NCBI RefSeq assembly: GCF_007970805.1
Contig: NZ_CP042433.1
Location: 4,278,001-4,342,000, forward strand
Direction of reading: 5' to 3'
Length of the DNA: 64,000 nt
DNA from: Flavisolibacter ginsenosidimutans
GTDB taxonomy: Bacteria; Bacteroidota; Bacteroidia; Chitinophagales; Chitinophagaceae
The position numbers were made by a program, and so were the translations under genes. Every line of letters starts with the position of its first letter. Position 1 is the stretch's first letter. The notes below the pieces were generated by a model that was not told the origin of the DNA, did not search any database, and saw only the letters and a list, made by a program, of their open reading frames with translations. Shown here piece by piece: positions 36,497 through 44,583 of this stretch.

Positions 36497-36523
36497 AATC
36501 CCGCTCCGGCGGGATTTTCTTTA
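36497..36523 (+). terminator. Intrinsic terminator after the Asp-box protein gene
   Basis: ATCCCGC (36499-36505) and GCGGGAT (36510-36516) form a perfect stem with a TCCG loop, flanked by AA/TT pairs and followed by TTTCTTT. Confidence 0.88.
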
Positions 36524-36575
36524 CATAAATTCTTAATTCTTTCCTCCGGAAAACGGTGCAACCTTTGCCTTGAAG

Positions 36576-36583
36576 TATCTTTG
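36576..36583 (+). promoter_or_regulatory. -7 box TATCTTTG upstream of mfd
   Basis: An exact TAnnTTTG match lies 35 nt before the mfd ATG. No convincing -33 TTTG was seen at the expected 19-21 nt spacing. Confidence 0.4.
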
Positions 36584-36618
36584 CCCACTTCATCGAAGCA
36601 AAGCAAGGACGAGACCGA

Positions 36619-39600
36619 ATGAGTGTAAGCACATTACTGGATAAATACAAATCTTCCCCCCGCCTTTTTAATTTGGCGGACAAACTTTCTTTTGCCCAAA
36701 CCCAAAAAATACGGCTGGCAAACCTCAACGGCAGCGCCTCCCAGTTTGTTGCCGCAGGCATTTTCTTGCATCCGTCTTGTAGTCAAATGAACCATGTGTT
36801 TGTTTGCAATGATGCGGAAGAAGCGGCTTATTTTCACAACACGCTGGAGAACCTTACCGATGCTCTGAACATCTTTTATTTCCCGTCTTCGTTCAAGAAT
36901 AGAAAGAACTACCGTTTGCTTAATTCGTCGCACGTGATGTTGCGCACCGAAGCGATGACGAAGTTCTCTTCGCAAACCGGCAATCGGGTAGGCGCCTTGG
37001 TGACGTATCCCGAAGCGGTGGCCGAAAAAGTGGTGGTTTCCAAAGCCATTGCGCAAAACATCATTCACATAAAAGCCGGCGATGAAATTGATCCGGTGAG
37101 TTTGTACGGAAAACTGGTTGATTACGGTTTTGAACGTACCGACTTTGTTTACGAGCCGGGACAGTTTGCAGTGCGTGGCGGCATTCTGGACATTTATTCC
37201 TTTGGCAACGAAAAGCCTTACCGCATTGAGCTTTTCGGCAACGATGTGGATTCAATCCGCATCATTGATCCCGAAACGCAGTTGAGTGAGAGAAGGCTTT
37301 TGCAAGTGAGCATTATTCCCAACGTGGAAACGCAATTTGAAGAAGAGGAGAAAGTTTCGTTGCTGCAATTTTTGCCCGAGAACACCGTCATTTGGATACA
37401 GGACGAAGAATTCCTTCGTGAGCAATTATTGACGGCTGAAGAAGACCTGCATCTTTTTTTAGAGACGATGAAAACGTTTTCGAAAAAAGACGAAGAAGAG
37501 CAGGATGACAAGCTAATTAAGAAAGACGTAAAGGTTGAAGAATTTACAACGGCTGATGATTTTGCAAGAGATTTATTGCGTCACCACACGGTTTATTTTG
37601 GCTATGAGAAGCCAACCGATTTTTCAACCGAAATAAAGTTTGAAACAAAATCACAACCGGCTTTCAACCGCCAGTTTGATTTACTGATTCAAGACTTGAA
37701 AAGCTGGGAAGGCAAAGGCTTTGCATTAAACATCTTTGCCGAGAATCCGAAACAACTGGAAAGGCTTTACAACATCTTCAAAGACCTGAAAGAAGAGATA
37801 ACCTTTAACCCGATTGCAACGTCCATTCACGAAGGTTTTATTGACGAAGAGTTAAAGCTTGTTTGCTACACCGATCACCAAATTTTTCAACGCTATCACA
37901 AGTACCGCGTCAAGCAGGCCTACAATAAAAACAAAGCGCTTACGCTGCGTGGCTTGCGTGAATTGCAACCCGGCGATTACGTCACGCACATTGACCACGG
38001 CGTGGGTGTTTATAGCGGCCTGCAAAAAATAGAGGTGGCCGGAAAGATGCAGGAAGCCGTTCGTATTATTTATAGGGACAGCGATATTTTGTACGTCAAC
38101 ATCAACTCGCTGCACAAGATTGCGAAGTACACCGGCAAGGAAGGCACGGTGCCGAAAGTGAACAAACTTGGTTCAGATGTTTGGAACAAACTGAAAGAAA
38201 AAACAAAATCAAAAGTCAAAGAAGTTGCTTTTGATTTGATTAAGCTGTACGCTGCACGCAAGGCGCAGCAAGGCTTTCAACACACGCCGGACAATTACAT
38301 GCAAACCGAGTTGGAAGCTTCCTTCATTTACGAAGACACGCCGGATCAAAGCAAGGCAACGGCGGATGTAAAACGCGACATGGAATCGCCCTCGCCGATG
38401 GACCGTCTGGTTTGCGGCGACGTAGGTTTTGGCAAAACAGAGATCGCAATTCGTGCTGCGTTTAAAACTTGTTTGGACGGAAAGCAAGCAGCGATACTTG
38501 TGCCCACAACCATTCTTGCTTTTCAGCACTACAAAACGTTTAGCGAACGGTTAAAAGATTTTCCGGTAACGGTTGATTACGTCAATCGTTTTAAATCGGC
38601 TAAAGAGAAAAAAGAAACGTATAAGAAACTTGAGGAAGGAAAGATTGATATCATCGTGGGCACACACGCACTGATTGGAAAGGAAGTAAAATTCAAAGAC
38701 CTTGGTCTTCTTATCATTGATGAAGAACAAAAATTTGGCGTTGGTCACAAAGAAAAAATCAAAACGCTTCGCACAAACATTGATGCGCTAACGTTAACGG
38801 CAACGCCTATTCCGCGTACGCTGCAATTCAGTTTGATGGGCGCACGTGATTTAAGCATCATGAACACGCCACCGCCGAACCGTCAGCCCATTCAAACCGA
38901 AGTAAGAATTTACCAGGAAGACTTCGTTCGCGATGCGATTTATTTTGAAGCAGAACGCGGCGGACAAGTGTTCTTCATTCACAACCGCGTGCAGAACATT
39001 GTTGAAATGTCTTCCATCATTCAAGGCCTTTGTCCCGACCTGAGTGTGGGTTGGGCGCACGGGCAATTGGAAGGGCATGTACTGGAAGAACGCATCATGG
39101 ATTTCATCGACAAGAAATATGATGTGCTCGTGTGTACGAATATTGTTGAAAGCGGTGTGGACATTCCGAACGTCAACACCATCATCGTAAACAACGCACA
39201 TCATTTTGGCTTGAGCGATTTGCACCAGTTGCGCGGTCGGGTTGGCCGCAGTAATAAAAAAGCATTCTGTTATTTGCTCGCACCGCCCATGAGTACTTTG
39301 CCAACGGATTCAAGAAAGCGTTTGCAAACACTCGAACAGCACAGCGAGCTCGGAAGCGGTTTTCAAATTGCGATGCGTGACCTGGACATTCGCGGCGCCG
39401 GCAATTTATTGGGCGGCGAACAAAGCGGCTTCATGGCGGAAATTGGTTTTGAGATGTACCAGAAAATTCTGGACGAAGCCATTCGCGAATTAAAACGTAC
39501 GCAGTTTAAGGATTTGTTCAAGGAAGAAATTTCAAAGCAAGACGATTTTGTGCAGGACTGTACAATTGATACCGATTTGGAGATTTTGATTCCGGATGAT

Positions 39601-40032
39601 TACGTTGAAAACATCACCGAGAGGCTTTCGCTTTATTCACGTTTGGACAACTGCGAAACCGAAGAAGAATTGCAGGCAATGGAGCAGGAGATGACCGACC
39701 GCTTCGGCGCTTTGCCACCATCCGTACAGGAATTGTTTGTTACCGTTCGTTGCCGCAAGCTGGCTGTAGCTATGGGTTTTGAACGATTGATATTAAAAAA
39801 TGATTCGCTTAAATGTTATTTTATCAATCGTCCGGACTCTCCCTATTTTGAATCAGAAACCTTCAAACGCATTCTCGACTTTTTGCAAACGGGTACTAAC
39901 AAAGCCAAGCTGAAACAAGTGGGCAAACTGGTTATGATTGTTGCAGAGCCGGTGAAAGACATGCAAGACGTGCATCATTTTCTACAGCGGATGCACAAGG
40001 AGGTCGTGACGACTTCTGCGGTCAGCGTTTGA
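36619..40032 (+). CDS. mfd: Transcription-repair coupling factor
   Basis: Mfd dislodges stalled RNA polymerase from DNA lesions and recruits UvrA. The 1137 residues carry all modules: a UvrB-like N-terminal region ('YGFERTDFVYEPGQFAVRGGILDIYSFG'), the RNAP-interaction/CarD-like domain ('ELQPGDYVTHIDHGVGVYSGLQKIEV', about residue 450-500), and an SF2 translocase with Walker A 'GDVGFGKTEIA' and DEEQ box 'IIDEEQKFGVGH'. Helicase motif VI is 'QLRGRVGRSNKKAF', followed by the TRCF C-terminal domain. Start ATG 36619 fits the family N-terminus. Confidence 0.97.
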   Translation: MSVSTLLDKYKSSPRLFNLADKLSFAQTQKIRLANLNGSASQFVAAGIFLHPSCSQMNHVFVCNDAEEAAYFHNTLENLTDALNIFYFPSSFKNRKNYRLLNSSHVMLRTEAMTKFSSQTGNRVGALVTYPEAVAEKVVVSKAIAQNIIHIKAGDEIDPVSLYGKLVDYGFERTDFVYEPGQFAVRGGILDIYSFGNEKPYRIELFGNDVDSIRIIDPETQLSERRLLQVSIIPNVETQFEEEEKVSLLQFLPENTVIWIQDEEFLREQLLTAEEDLHLFLETMKTFSKKDEEEQDDKLIKKDVKVEEFTTADDFARDLLRHHTVYFGYEKPTDFSTEIKFETKSQPAFNRQFDLLIQDLKSWEGKGFALNIFAENPKQLERLYNIFKDLKEEITFNPIATSIHEGFIDEELKLVCYTDHQIFQRYHKYRVKQAYNKNKALTLRGLRELQPGDYVTHIDHGVGVYSGLQKIEVAGKMQEAVRIIYRDSDILYVNINSLHKIAKYTGKEGTVPKVNKLGSDVWNKLKEKTKSKVKEVAFDLIKLYAARKAQQGFQHTPDNYMQTELEASFIYEDTPDQSKATADVKRDMESPSPMDRLVCGDVGFGKTEIAIRAAFKTCLDGKQAAILVPTTILAFQHYKTFSERLKDFPVTVDYVNRFKSAKEKKETYKKLEEGKIDIIVGTHALIGKEVKFKDLGLLIIDEEQKFGVGHKEKIKTLRTNIDALTLTATPIPRTLQFSLMGARDLSIMNTPPPNRQPIQTEVRIYQEDFVRDAIYFEAERGGQVFFIHNRVQNIVEMSSIIQGLCPDLSVGWAHGQLEGHVLEERIMDFIDKKYDVLVCTNIVESGVDIPNVNTIIVNNAHHFGLSDLHQLRGRVGRSNKKAFCYLLAPPMSTLPTDSRKRLQTLEQHSELGSGFQIAMRDLDIRGAGNLLGGEQSGFMAEIGFEMYQKILDEAIRELKRTQFKDLFKEEISKQDDFVQDCTIDTDLEILIPDDYVENITERLSLYSRLDNCETEEELQAMEQEMTDRFGALPPSVQELFVTVRCRKLAVAMGFERLILKNDSLKCYFINRPDSPYFESETFKRILDFLQTGTNKAKLKQVGKLVMIVAEPVKDMQDVHHFLQRMHKEVVTTSAVSV

Positions 40033-40037
40033 TAACT

Positions 40038-40069
40038 CCGTTTGCCAAATTGTTATTGACAGCAAACGG
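40038..40069 (+). terminator. Weak hairpin after mfd
   Basis: CCGTTTGC (40038-40045) and GCAAACGG (40062-40069) pair perfectly across a 16-nt loop, 6 bp after the mfd stop. There is no T-run, so it may only protect the 3' end. Confidence 0.35.
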
Positions 40070-40158
40070 CAAATACGTTTCTGTTAAACAGAGATATCGA
40101 AGAATGAATTTCGGAAGGCGTATTTTCAATTGCGTTTTATCGCTTTAAAACAGCCTGC

Positions 40159-40746
40159 ATGAATCACCTTTCCACTGCTCTTAACCTTTTTGACAGTTAC
40201 AACAAACAGGATCCCCGAACAATAACGTATAAGAACATAGCTTACCCCTTCGAATATTTCTATGCTTTGCAATTGCACGAATGGGTAAAGAAATTATCTC
40301 CCAATGCAAGCGAGACCTTGTTGCTTGCTTAGCGTTGTCAGCACATTGGCCGCTGGCAACTTCCGCGTGAGCAATACCCACAGACCAAAGCTGGTTACTT
40401 AACCTGGCGAAAAGAACTGGCAAAATTTCATGCCGCAAAAGCCGGTGAACTGTTGATTCAAGCCGGCTGCAATGAAGAAAAAATTAAAAGCGTGCAGCAC
40501 ATTTTGCTGAAAGAAGAATTAAAGCAAAACAGCGAGGTGCAAACCATGGAAGATGCGCTTTGCCTCGTGTTTCTTCAATTTCAATTTGAAGATTTTCTGC
40601 GCGAACACGACGAAGAAAAAGTTGTTCGCATTTTGCAAAAAACCTGGAAGAAAATGAGCAAAGCCGGACGCGAAGCGGCACTGCAACTAACCTTCGGTGA
40701 GAAAGCCGAAGCGCTTCTTCAAAAAGCGCTTCAACCGGCAACCTAA
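40159..40746 (+). pseudogene. DUF4202-family gene interrupted by one amber codon
   Basis: The frame from ATG 40159 to the stop at 40746 encodes a 195-codon DUF4202-type protein in a single reading frame, broken only by TAG at 40330-40332 (codon 58). Upstream residues 'HLSTALNLFDSYNKQDPRTI' and 'FEYFYALQLHEWVKKLSPNASETLLLA' and downstream residues 'RCQHIGRWQLPREQYPQTKAGYLTWRKELAKFHA' and 'DEEKVVRILQKTWKKMSKAGREAALQLTF' match the family plan without a gap. DUF4202 proteins are alpha-helical with conserved His/Arg residues; their activity is unknown. The downstream piece from 40453 might be translated alone but lacks the conserved QHI block. A sequencing error, a recent nonsense mutation or readthrough are all possible. 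Confidence 0.85.
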
Positions 40747-40814
40747 GTACAGGACGTGGAAAACTTGCGGACGCAATGCTTTCGATTTTCTGGCAGTGTT
40801 CGTACCTTGTATCT

Positions 40815-41030
40815 ATGAAACTACATCTCGCGGCGATTGCCTTTAATGAGAAAGAATTGGAGACTTATGTTTCGCAACTCAAAAGCCAACGTTTCGAAAC
40901 CGTGAGCGATGTTAAAAAGGCTGACGACGGCAGCTTTTACCAGGTGCTGGCGAGAGCCGTAAAAAGCGAAGGCATGCTTCCGCAAAGCAAGCCGCTAGTG
41001 AGCGAAGAACCCGCATTGCAAGAGGCATAA
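40815..41030 (+). CDS. Hypothetical protein (71 aa)
   Basis: A 71-residue acidic protein with no signal peptide or membrane helix. The segment 'AIAFNEKELETYVSQLKSQRFETVSDVKKADDGSFYQVLARAVK' predicts a helix followed by strand-helix structure. I recognise no family. Start at ATG 40815 (MKLHLAAIAFN). It lies 68 bp after the broken DUF4202 gene and ends at a bidirectional terminator facing galE. Confidence 0.6.
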   Translation: MKLHLAAIAFNEKELETYVSQLKSQRFETVSDVKKADDGSFYQVLARAVKSEGMLPQSKPLVSEEPALQEA

Positions 41031-41060
41031 AAAAAGAGCAAATTTGCATCGCTCTTTTTC
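41031..41060. terminator. Bidirectional terminator between the 71-aa gene and galE
   Basis: AAAAAGAGC (41031-41039) and GCTCTTTTT (41051-41059) pair perfectly around an 11-nt loop, giving a T-run on either strand. It begins right after the stop codon of the plus-strand gene. Its T-run overlaps the first heptamer of the array at 41057. Confidence 0.85.
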
Positions 41061-41084
41061 ACGTTTGACGTTTCATATCTCACG
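41057..41084. repeat. Single-armed heptamer array beside galE
   Basis: Four heptamers in register: TTTCACG, TTTGACG, TTTCATA, TCTCACG. These are the same words as the right arms at 22032 and 26044, but no complementary left arm exists here. It ends 4 bp before the galE stop codon. Confidence 0.8.
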
Positions 41085-41087
41085 TCA

Positions 41088-42143
41088 TCAATTCAATTCC
41101 GATTTTGCGGACGTAAACATTTGCTCATCGTTCTTTAGTTTCAACTCCCAGCGCCAGGCCGTGTCCATCATTTCATCCAGCGAACGTGCGGGATCCCAAC
41201 CTAACCGGCTTTTGGCCTTGTCGTTGTTGGCATAAATCGCCACAATATCGCCGGGCCTGCGCGGACCGATTTCATAATTCAATTTTACGCCGCTTACTTT
41301 TTCGAAAGCATGAATGGCTTCGAGTACCGTAACGCCGTTGCCCGTGCCGAGGTTGAAGACTTCGCAACCGCTGTTGTTACGGCATTCTTCCAAATATTGA
41401 ATGGCGAGTGTGTGCGCATGAGCAATGTCGCACACGTGAATGTAATCGCGTACACAGCTTCCGTCGCGGGTCGGGTAATCGTCGCCGAACACCATCATCT
41501 TGGGCAATTTGCCGATGGCCGTTTGCGTAATGGCGGGCACAAGATTTTGCGGTTTGCCGATGGGCAATTCGCCAATGAGCGCCGATGGATGTGCACCAAC
41601 CGGATTGAAGTAACGAAGGAGGATGGTTTGTACGTTGCTGGCTTTTTGAAACTCGCCCAGGATTTGTTCACCCATTTGCTTTGTGTAACCGTAAGGCGAA
41701 GCCGCAGGCTTGGGCGGCGTTTCTTCCGTAACCATCGAGTGATCGGGGTTGCCGTAAACGGTACATGAAGATGAGAATACGAACCAGGGCACGTTAAATT
41801 CCTGTACGCATTTCAAAAGGTTGATGAGCGAAACAAGGTTGTTTTCAAAATACATCAGGGGTTTCTCCACCGATTCGCCCACCGCTTTATAGGCCGCAAA
41901 ATGAATGATGCCGCTGATGTCGGGGTTTTCCTGAAAAATGGCAAACGTATCGTCAAAATTGCACAGGTCAACTTTGTAATTTTTTACCGGCTTGCCGGTA
42001 ATCTTTTCTACGCCGCGCAACATGGCCGGGTTGCTGCGGGAGTTGTTGTCCACACTAATTACATCGTAGCCGTTTTCAATAAGGTCCACAAGGGTATGAG
42101 AGCCGATATAACCCGTGCCGCCGGTCACCATAATTTTTTTCAT
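41088..42143 (-). CDS. galE: UDP-glucose 4-epimerase
   Basis: A 351-residue short-chain dehydrogenase-fold epimerase interconverting UDP-glucose and UDP-galactose for the Leloir pathway and surface glycans. The NAD site is 'GGTGYIGSHTLVDLI' at the N-terminus. Catalytic 'FSSSCTVYG' (Ser) and 'YGYTKQMGEQI' (YxxxK), 'LRYFNPVGAHPS' and 'VRDYIHVCDIAHAH' are family signatures. Start ATG 42143. It lies downstream of the PiT gene on the same strand, across a heptamer inverted repeat, so it may be a separate transcript. Confidence 0.95.
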   Translation of the reverse strand: MKKIMVTGGTGYIGSHTLVDLIENGYDVISVDNNSRSNPAMLRGVEKITGKPVKNYKVDLCNFDDTFAIFQENPDISGIIHFAAYKAVGESVEKPLMYFENNLVSLINLLKCVQEFNVPWFVFSSSCTVYGNPDHSMVTEETPPKPAASPYGYTKQMGEQILGEFQKASNVQTILLRYFNPVGAHPSALIGELPIGKPQNLVPAITQTAIGKLPKMMVFGDDYPTRDGSCVRDYIHVCDIAHAHTLAIQYLEECRNNSGCEVFNLGTGNGVTVLEAIHAFEKVSGVKLNYEIGPRRPGDIVAIYANNDKAKSRLGWDPARSLDEMMDTAWRWELKLKNDEQMFTSAKSELN

Positions 42144-42204
42144 GCGTTAAAAAATTGAAGGGCAAAAGTCGGGAAAGAAAAGGGAAGTGTCAAGGGGAGA
42201 GTTA

Positions 42205-42263
42205 TTGATCGTTGACCGTTGATCGTTGGCCGAAGCAAACATCGAACAACGGTCAACGATCAA
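42205..42263. repeat. Heptamer-phased inverted repeat between PiT and galE
   Basis: The left arm (42205-42232) is TTGATCG, TTGACCG, TTGATCG, TTGGCCG. The right arm (42243-42263) is CGAACAA, CGGTCAA, CGATCAA. 42204-42221 pairs with 42248-42265 at 17 of 18 bases. The spacer is about 10-26 bp, the shortest of the set. The right arm abuts the PiT stop codon. Confidence 0.88.
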
Positions 42264-43703
42264 CTAAATGAACAGCCGCGCAAGATGAAAGATTCCCACC
42301 GCTAACAACGCACTTACGGGAATGGTTAAAACCCAGGCCCAAAGAAGATTGAGGGTGACGCCCCAGCGCACAGCCGACAAGCGTTTGGTAGCGCCTACAC
42401 CCATGATGGCGCCGGTGATGGTGTGTGTGGTGCTTACCGGGATTTTTAAATATTCAGTGACGAACAAGGTGATGGCGCCGGCCGTTTCAGCGGCCACGCC
42501 TTCAAATGGCGTAACCTTGGTAATGCGTGTTCCCATTGTTTTTACAATCTTCCAGCCTCCGCTCATGGTGCCCAGGCCCATGGCGGTGTAACAAGCCAAC
42601 GGAACCCAGTAAGGCATTTGATCGAAGCTGTGAATGGTACCGTGCGCAATCAGCGCGGCGGTGATGATGCCCATTACTTTTTGCGCATCGTTGCCGCCGT
42701 GTCCGATGCTGAAGGCCGCCGAAGAAACCAATTGCAGGCGTTTGAACCAGATGTTCGATTTGTGTGCGTTCAATGTATTCAGCCAAAACGTAAACACGGC
42801 CATTACCAACAGGATAAAGGCCAACAGAAACCATTTAAAGTTTTCGCCAAAGAAAACAATCTGGCTTAAGCGTGAACTATAACCGGTAACATAAGGTGAT
42901 GTATTGCTTACCTGCTCGTTGTTGCGAAGCACCGTGTAACCAACGGTATTGGTTTTTTCGCTGCCTTTGAAAATTTGGTCCAGATCGGCTTTTGAAGCAA
43001 CTGCTTGCCCGTTGGCCTGTAACAACACGTCTTCTTTCTTAAAACCCATCCGCTGTGCCGGCGAATTGTTTGGCACATCGGCAATCTTTAATCCCTGCGC
43101 CGTTTGCTGCACCTTCATGCCCGACGTATCGGTGCGGCTGGTGGTGATAAAATTCATCAGCAGCAAAATAATCCCAGCGATGAACAGGAGCGAGATCAGT
43201 CGCGGCCAAATGTCTTTGCGAAAGGAGAACAGAAACCAAAGTGAAATGACAAAGGCAAACAACATCCCCACGAGCGGCGCAACAAAGATGAAAGCCGTTG
43301 TGCGAAGAATGATCTCGGTATTAATGGCACCTATTCCACCGGCCGCAATGCCGGCGCCGGCAAAGCCGCCAATCAGGGTGTGCGACGAGGACGAGGGAAT
43401 GCCGAACCACCAGGTTAACAGGTTCCAGGCAATGGCGGCAATCAAACCCGATAACACAACCACCAACATCAGGTTCTTATCAATCATTTTCAGGTTGACG
43501 GTTTTGGAAATGCTGTCGGCTACACCGTGATCTTTAAAAATAAAGAAGGCTGCGAAATTGAAGATGGCCGCCCAAATCACGGCTTGAAAAGGCGTGAGCA
43601 CTTTTGTTGAAACAATGGTGGCGATGGAGTTGGCCGAATCGTGAAAGCCGTTGATGAAATCAAAAATTAAGGCCAGTGCAATAATGAAAACGATGAAGGT
43701 CAT
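42264..43703 (-). CDS. PiT-family inorganic phosphate transporter with an inserted PDZ domain
   Basis: A 479-residue phosphate/cation symporter. Both PiT signatures are present: N-terminal 'FDFINGFHDSANSIATIVSTKVLTP' and C-terminal 'SIGHGGNDAQKVMGII', with 'SSSSHTLIGG' and 'STTHTITGAIMGVG'. Between the two halves, residues about 200-275 form a PDZ-like domain: 'GLKIADVPNNSPAQRMGFKKEDVLLQANGQAVASKADLDQIF...GYTVLRNNEQ'. It is flanked by membrane helices ('LLFIAGIILLLMNFI' and 'WFLLAFILLVMAVFTFWL'). The insertion is an unusual addition to the standard plan. The DUF47 gene lies just upstream in the same direction. Confidence 0.92.
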   Translation of the reverse strand: MTFIVFIIALALIFDFINGFHDSANSIATIVSTKVLTPFQAVIWAAIFNFAAFFIFKDHGVADSISKTVNLKMIDKNLMLVVVLSGLIAAIAWNLLTWWFGIPSSSSHTLIGGFAGAGIAAGGIGAINTEIILRTTAFIFVAPLVGMLFAFVISLWFLFSFRKDIWPRLISLLFIAGIILLLMNFITTSRTDTSGMKVQQTAQGLKIADVPNNSPAQRMGFKKEDVLLQANGQAVASKADLDQIFKGSEKTNTVGYTVLRNNEQVSNTSPYVTGYSSRLSQIVFFGENFKWFLLAFILLVMAVFTFWLNTLNAHKSNIWFKRLQLVSSAAFSIGHGGNDAQKVMGIITAALIAHGTIHSFDQMPYWVPLACYTAMGLGTMSGGWKIVKTMGTRITKVTPFEGVAAETAGAITLFVTEYLKIPVSTTHTITGAIMGVGATKRLSAVRWGVTLNLLWAWVLTIPVSALLAVGIFHLARLFI

Positions 43704-43708
43704 GTGTA

Positions 43709-43806
43709 TAATGTGCTAATTCGGTAATGTGCTAATTCGATAATGAGGCGTGATAACGATGAAGTCTTAATTATCACCATTACCGAATTAGCACATTATC
43801 CATTAT
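43709..43806. repeat. Octamer-phased inverted repeat between DUF47 and PiT genes
   Basis: The left arm (43709-43748) is TAATGTGC, TAATTCGG, TAATGTGC, TAATTCGA, TAATGAGG. The right arm (43775-43798) is CACCATTA, CCGAATTA, GCACATTA. 43708-43729 and 43778-43799 are a perfect 22-bp inverted repeat with a 48-nt loop. It lies inside a likely operon. Confidence 0.92.
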
Positions 43807-43816
43807 CAAATTTGCT

Positions 43817-44458
43817 TTACGCGTACTTCACAATAATGGATTCAATCACGTTTGCGGCGTCTTCGCACTTGTCGGTGGCGCTTTCCAGCACTTGGTAGAT
43901 CTCTCTTTTTTTAATCACTTCTTTGGCATCGGGCTCGGTATCAAAAAGGCGTTCGATACTCATGTCAAATATATCATCGGCCTCGTTTTCCAGGCTGTTG
44001 ATTTTTACCAGCGAATCGGTAATCACCCGCATGTTTTTCATGTTGCGCAGTTCGCCCACGGCCTTGCGCACTTCGCCGGTGCTTTGCACCACAATCTCGG
44101 CCAGTTTGTGCAGGCCGATGTCGTTGGGATTTACGCGGTAGAAATTGATTTTTTTGGCCGAGGCAAAAACGAAATCGGCCACATCATCAAGAGCCGATGC
44201 GAGATAGTGAATGTCTTCGCGGTCGAAAGGCGTGATGAAGTTGCGGCCCAATTCGGTAAAAAGGTTGTGCGTAAGCTCGTCGTTGGCGTGCTCTACGTCT
44301 TCCATTTTTGAAATGAGGCTTTGCCGCTTGTCAAAATCGGGTTCCTGCACCACCTGAAAAAGCAAAGCGCCCATCTGCTTTACATTGTCGGCGCTTTTCT
44401 CAAACAATTCGTAAAAAACCTTGTTCTTCGGGGCCAGAAACTTTGCGAAGATGTTCAT
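43817..44458 (-). CDS. DUF47/PhoU-like protein
   Basis: A 213-residue all-helical protein of the DUF47 (TIGR00153) family, related to PhoU. Typical features are 'MEDVEHANDELTHNLFTELGRNFITPFDREDIHYLASALDDVADFV' and 'INSLENEADDIFDMSIERLFD', with the acidic E-x-x-x-D metal-binding pattern. Members are found next to PiT transporters and are thought to regulate them. It precedes the PiT gene by 113 bp containing an octamer inverted repeat. It is divergent from the porin. Confidence 0.92.
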   Translation of the reverse strand: MNIFAKFLAPKNKVFYELFEKSADNVKQMGALLFQVVQEPDFDKRQSLISKMEDVEHANDELTHNLFTELGRNFITPFDREDIHYLASALDDVADFVFASAKKINFYRVNPNDIGLHKLAEIVVQSTGEVRKAVGELRNMKNMRVITDSLVKINSLENEADDIFDMSIERLFDTEPDAKEVIKKREIYQVLESATDKCEDAANVIESIIVKYA

Positions 44459-44583
44459 ATCAATGTGTTGAATGTGCGGCGAAATTAGCCTCTATTGCGC
44501 AAGGCGCGGGACTTAACCAAAAATTAATGATAAAATAATACAGCAGCTTTTTCTTTGTTTTGCATCATGAAAGTTTATCACAA

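Noticed and set aside
40330..40332. TAG in the DUF4202 gene as a pyrrolysine codon
   Set aside because: No pyrrolysine genes are visible and the phylum is not known to use it; mutation or sequencing error is simpler.
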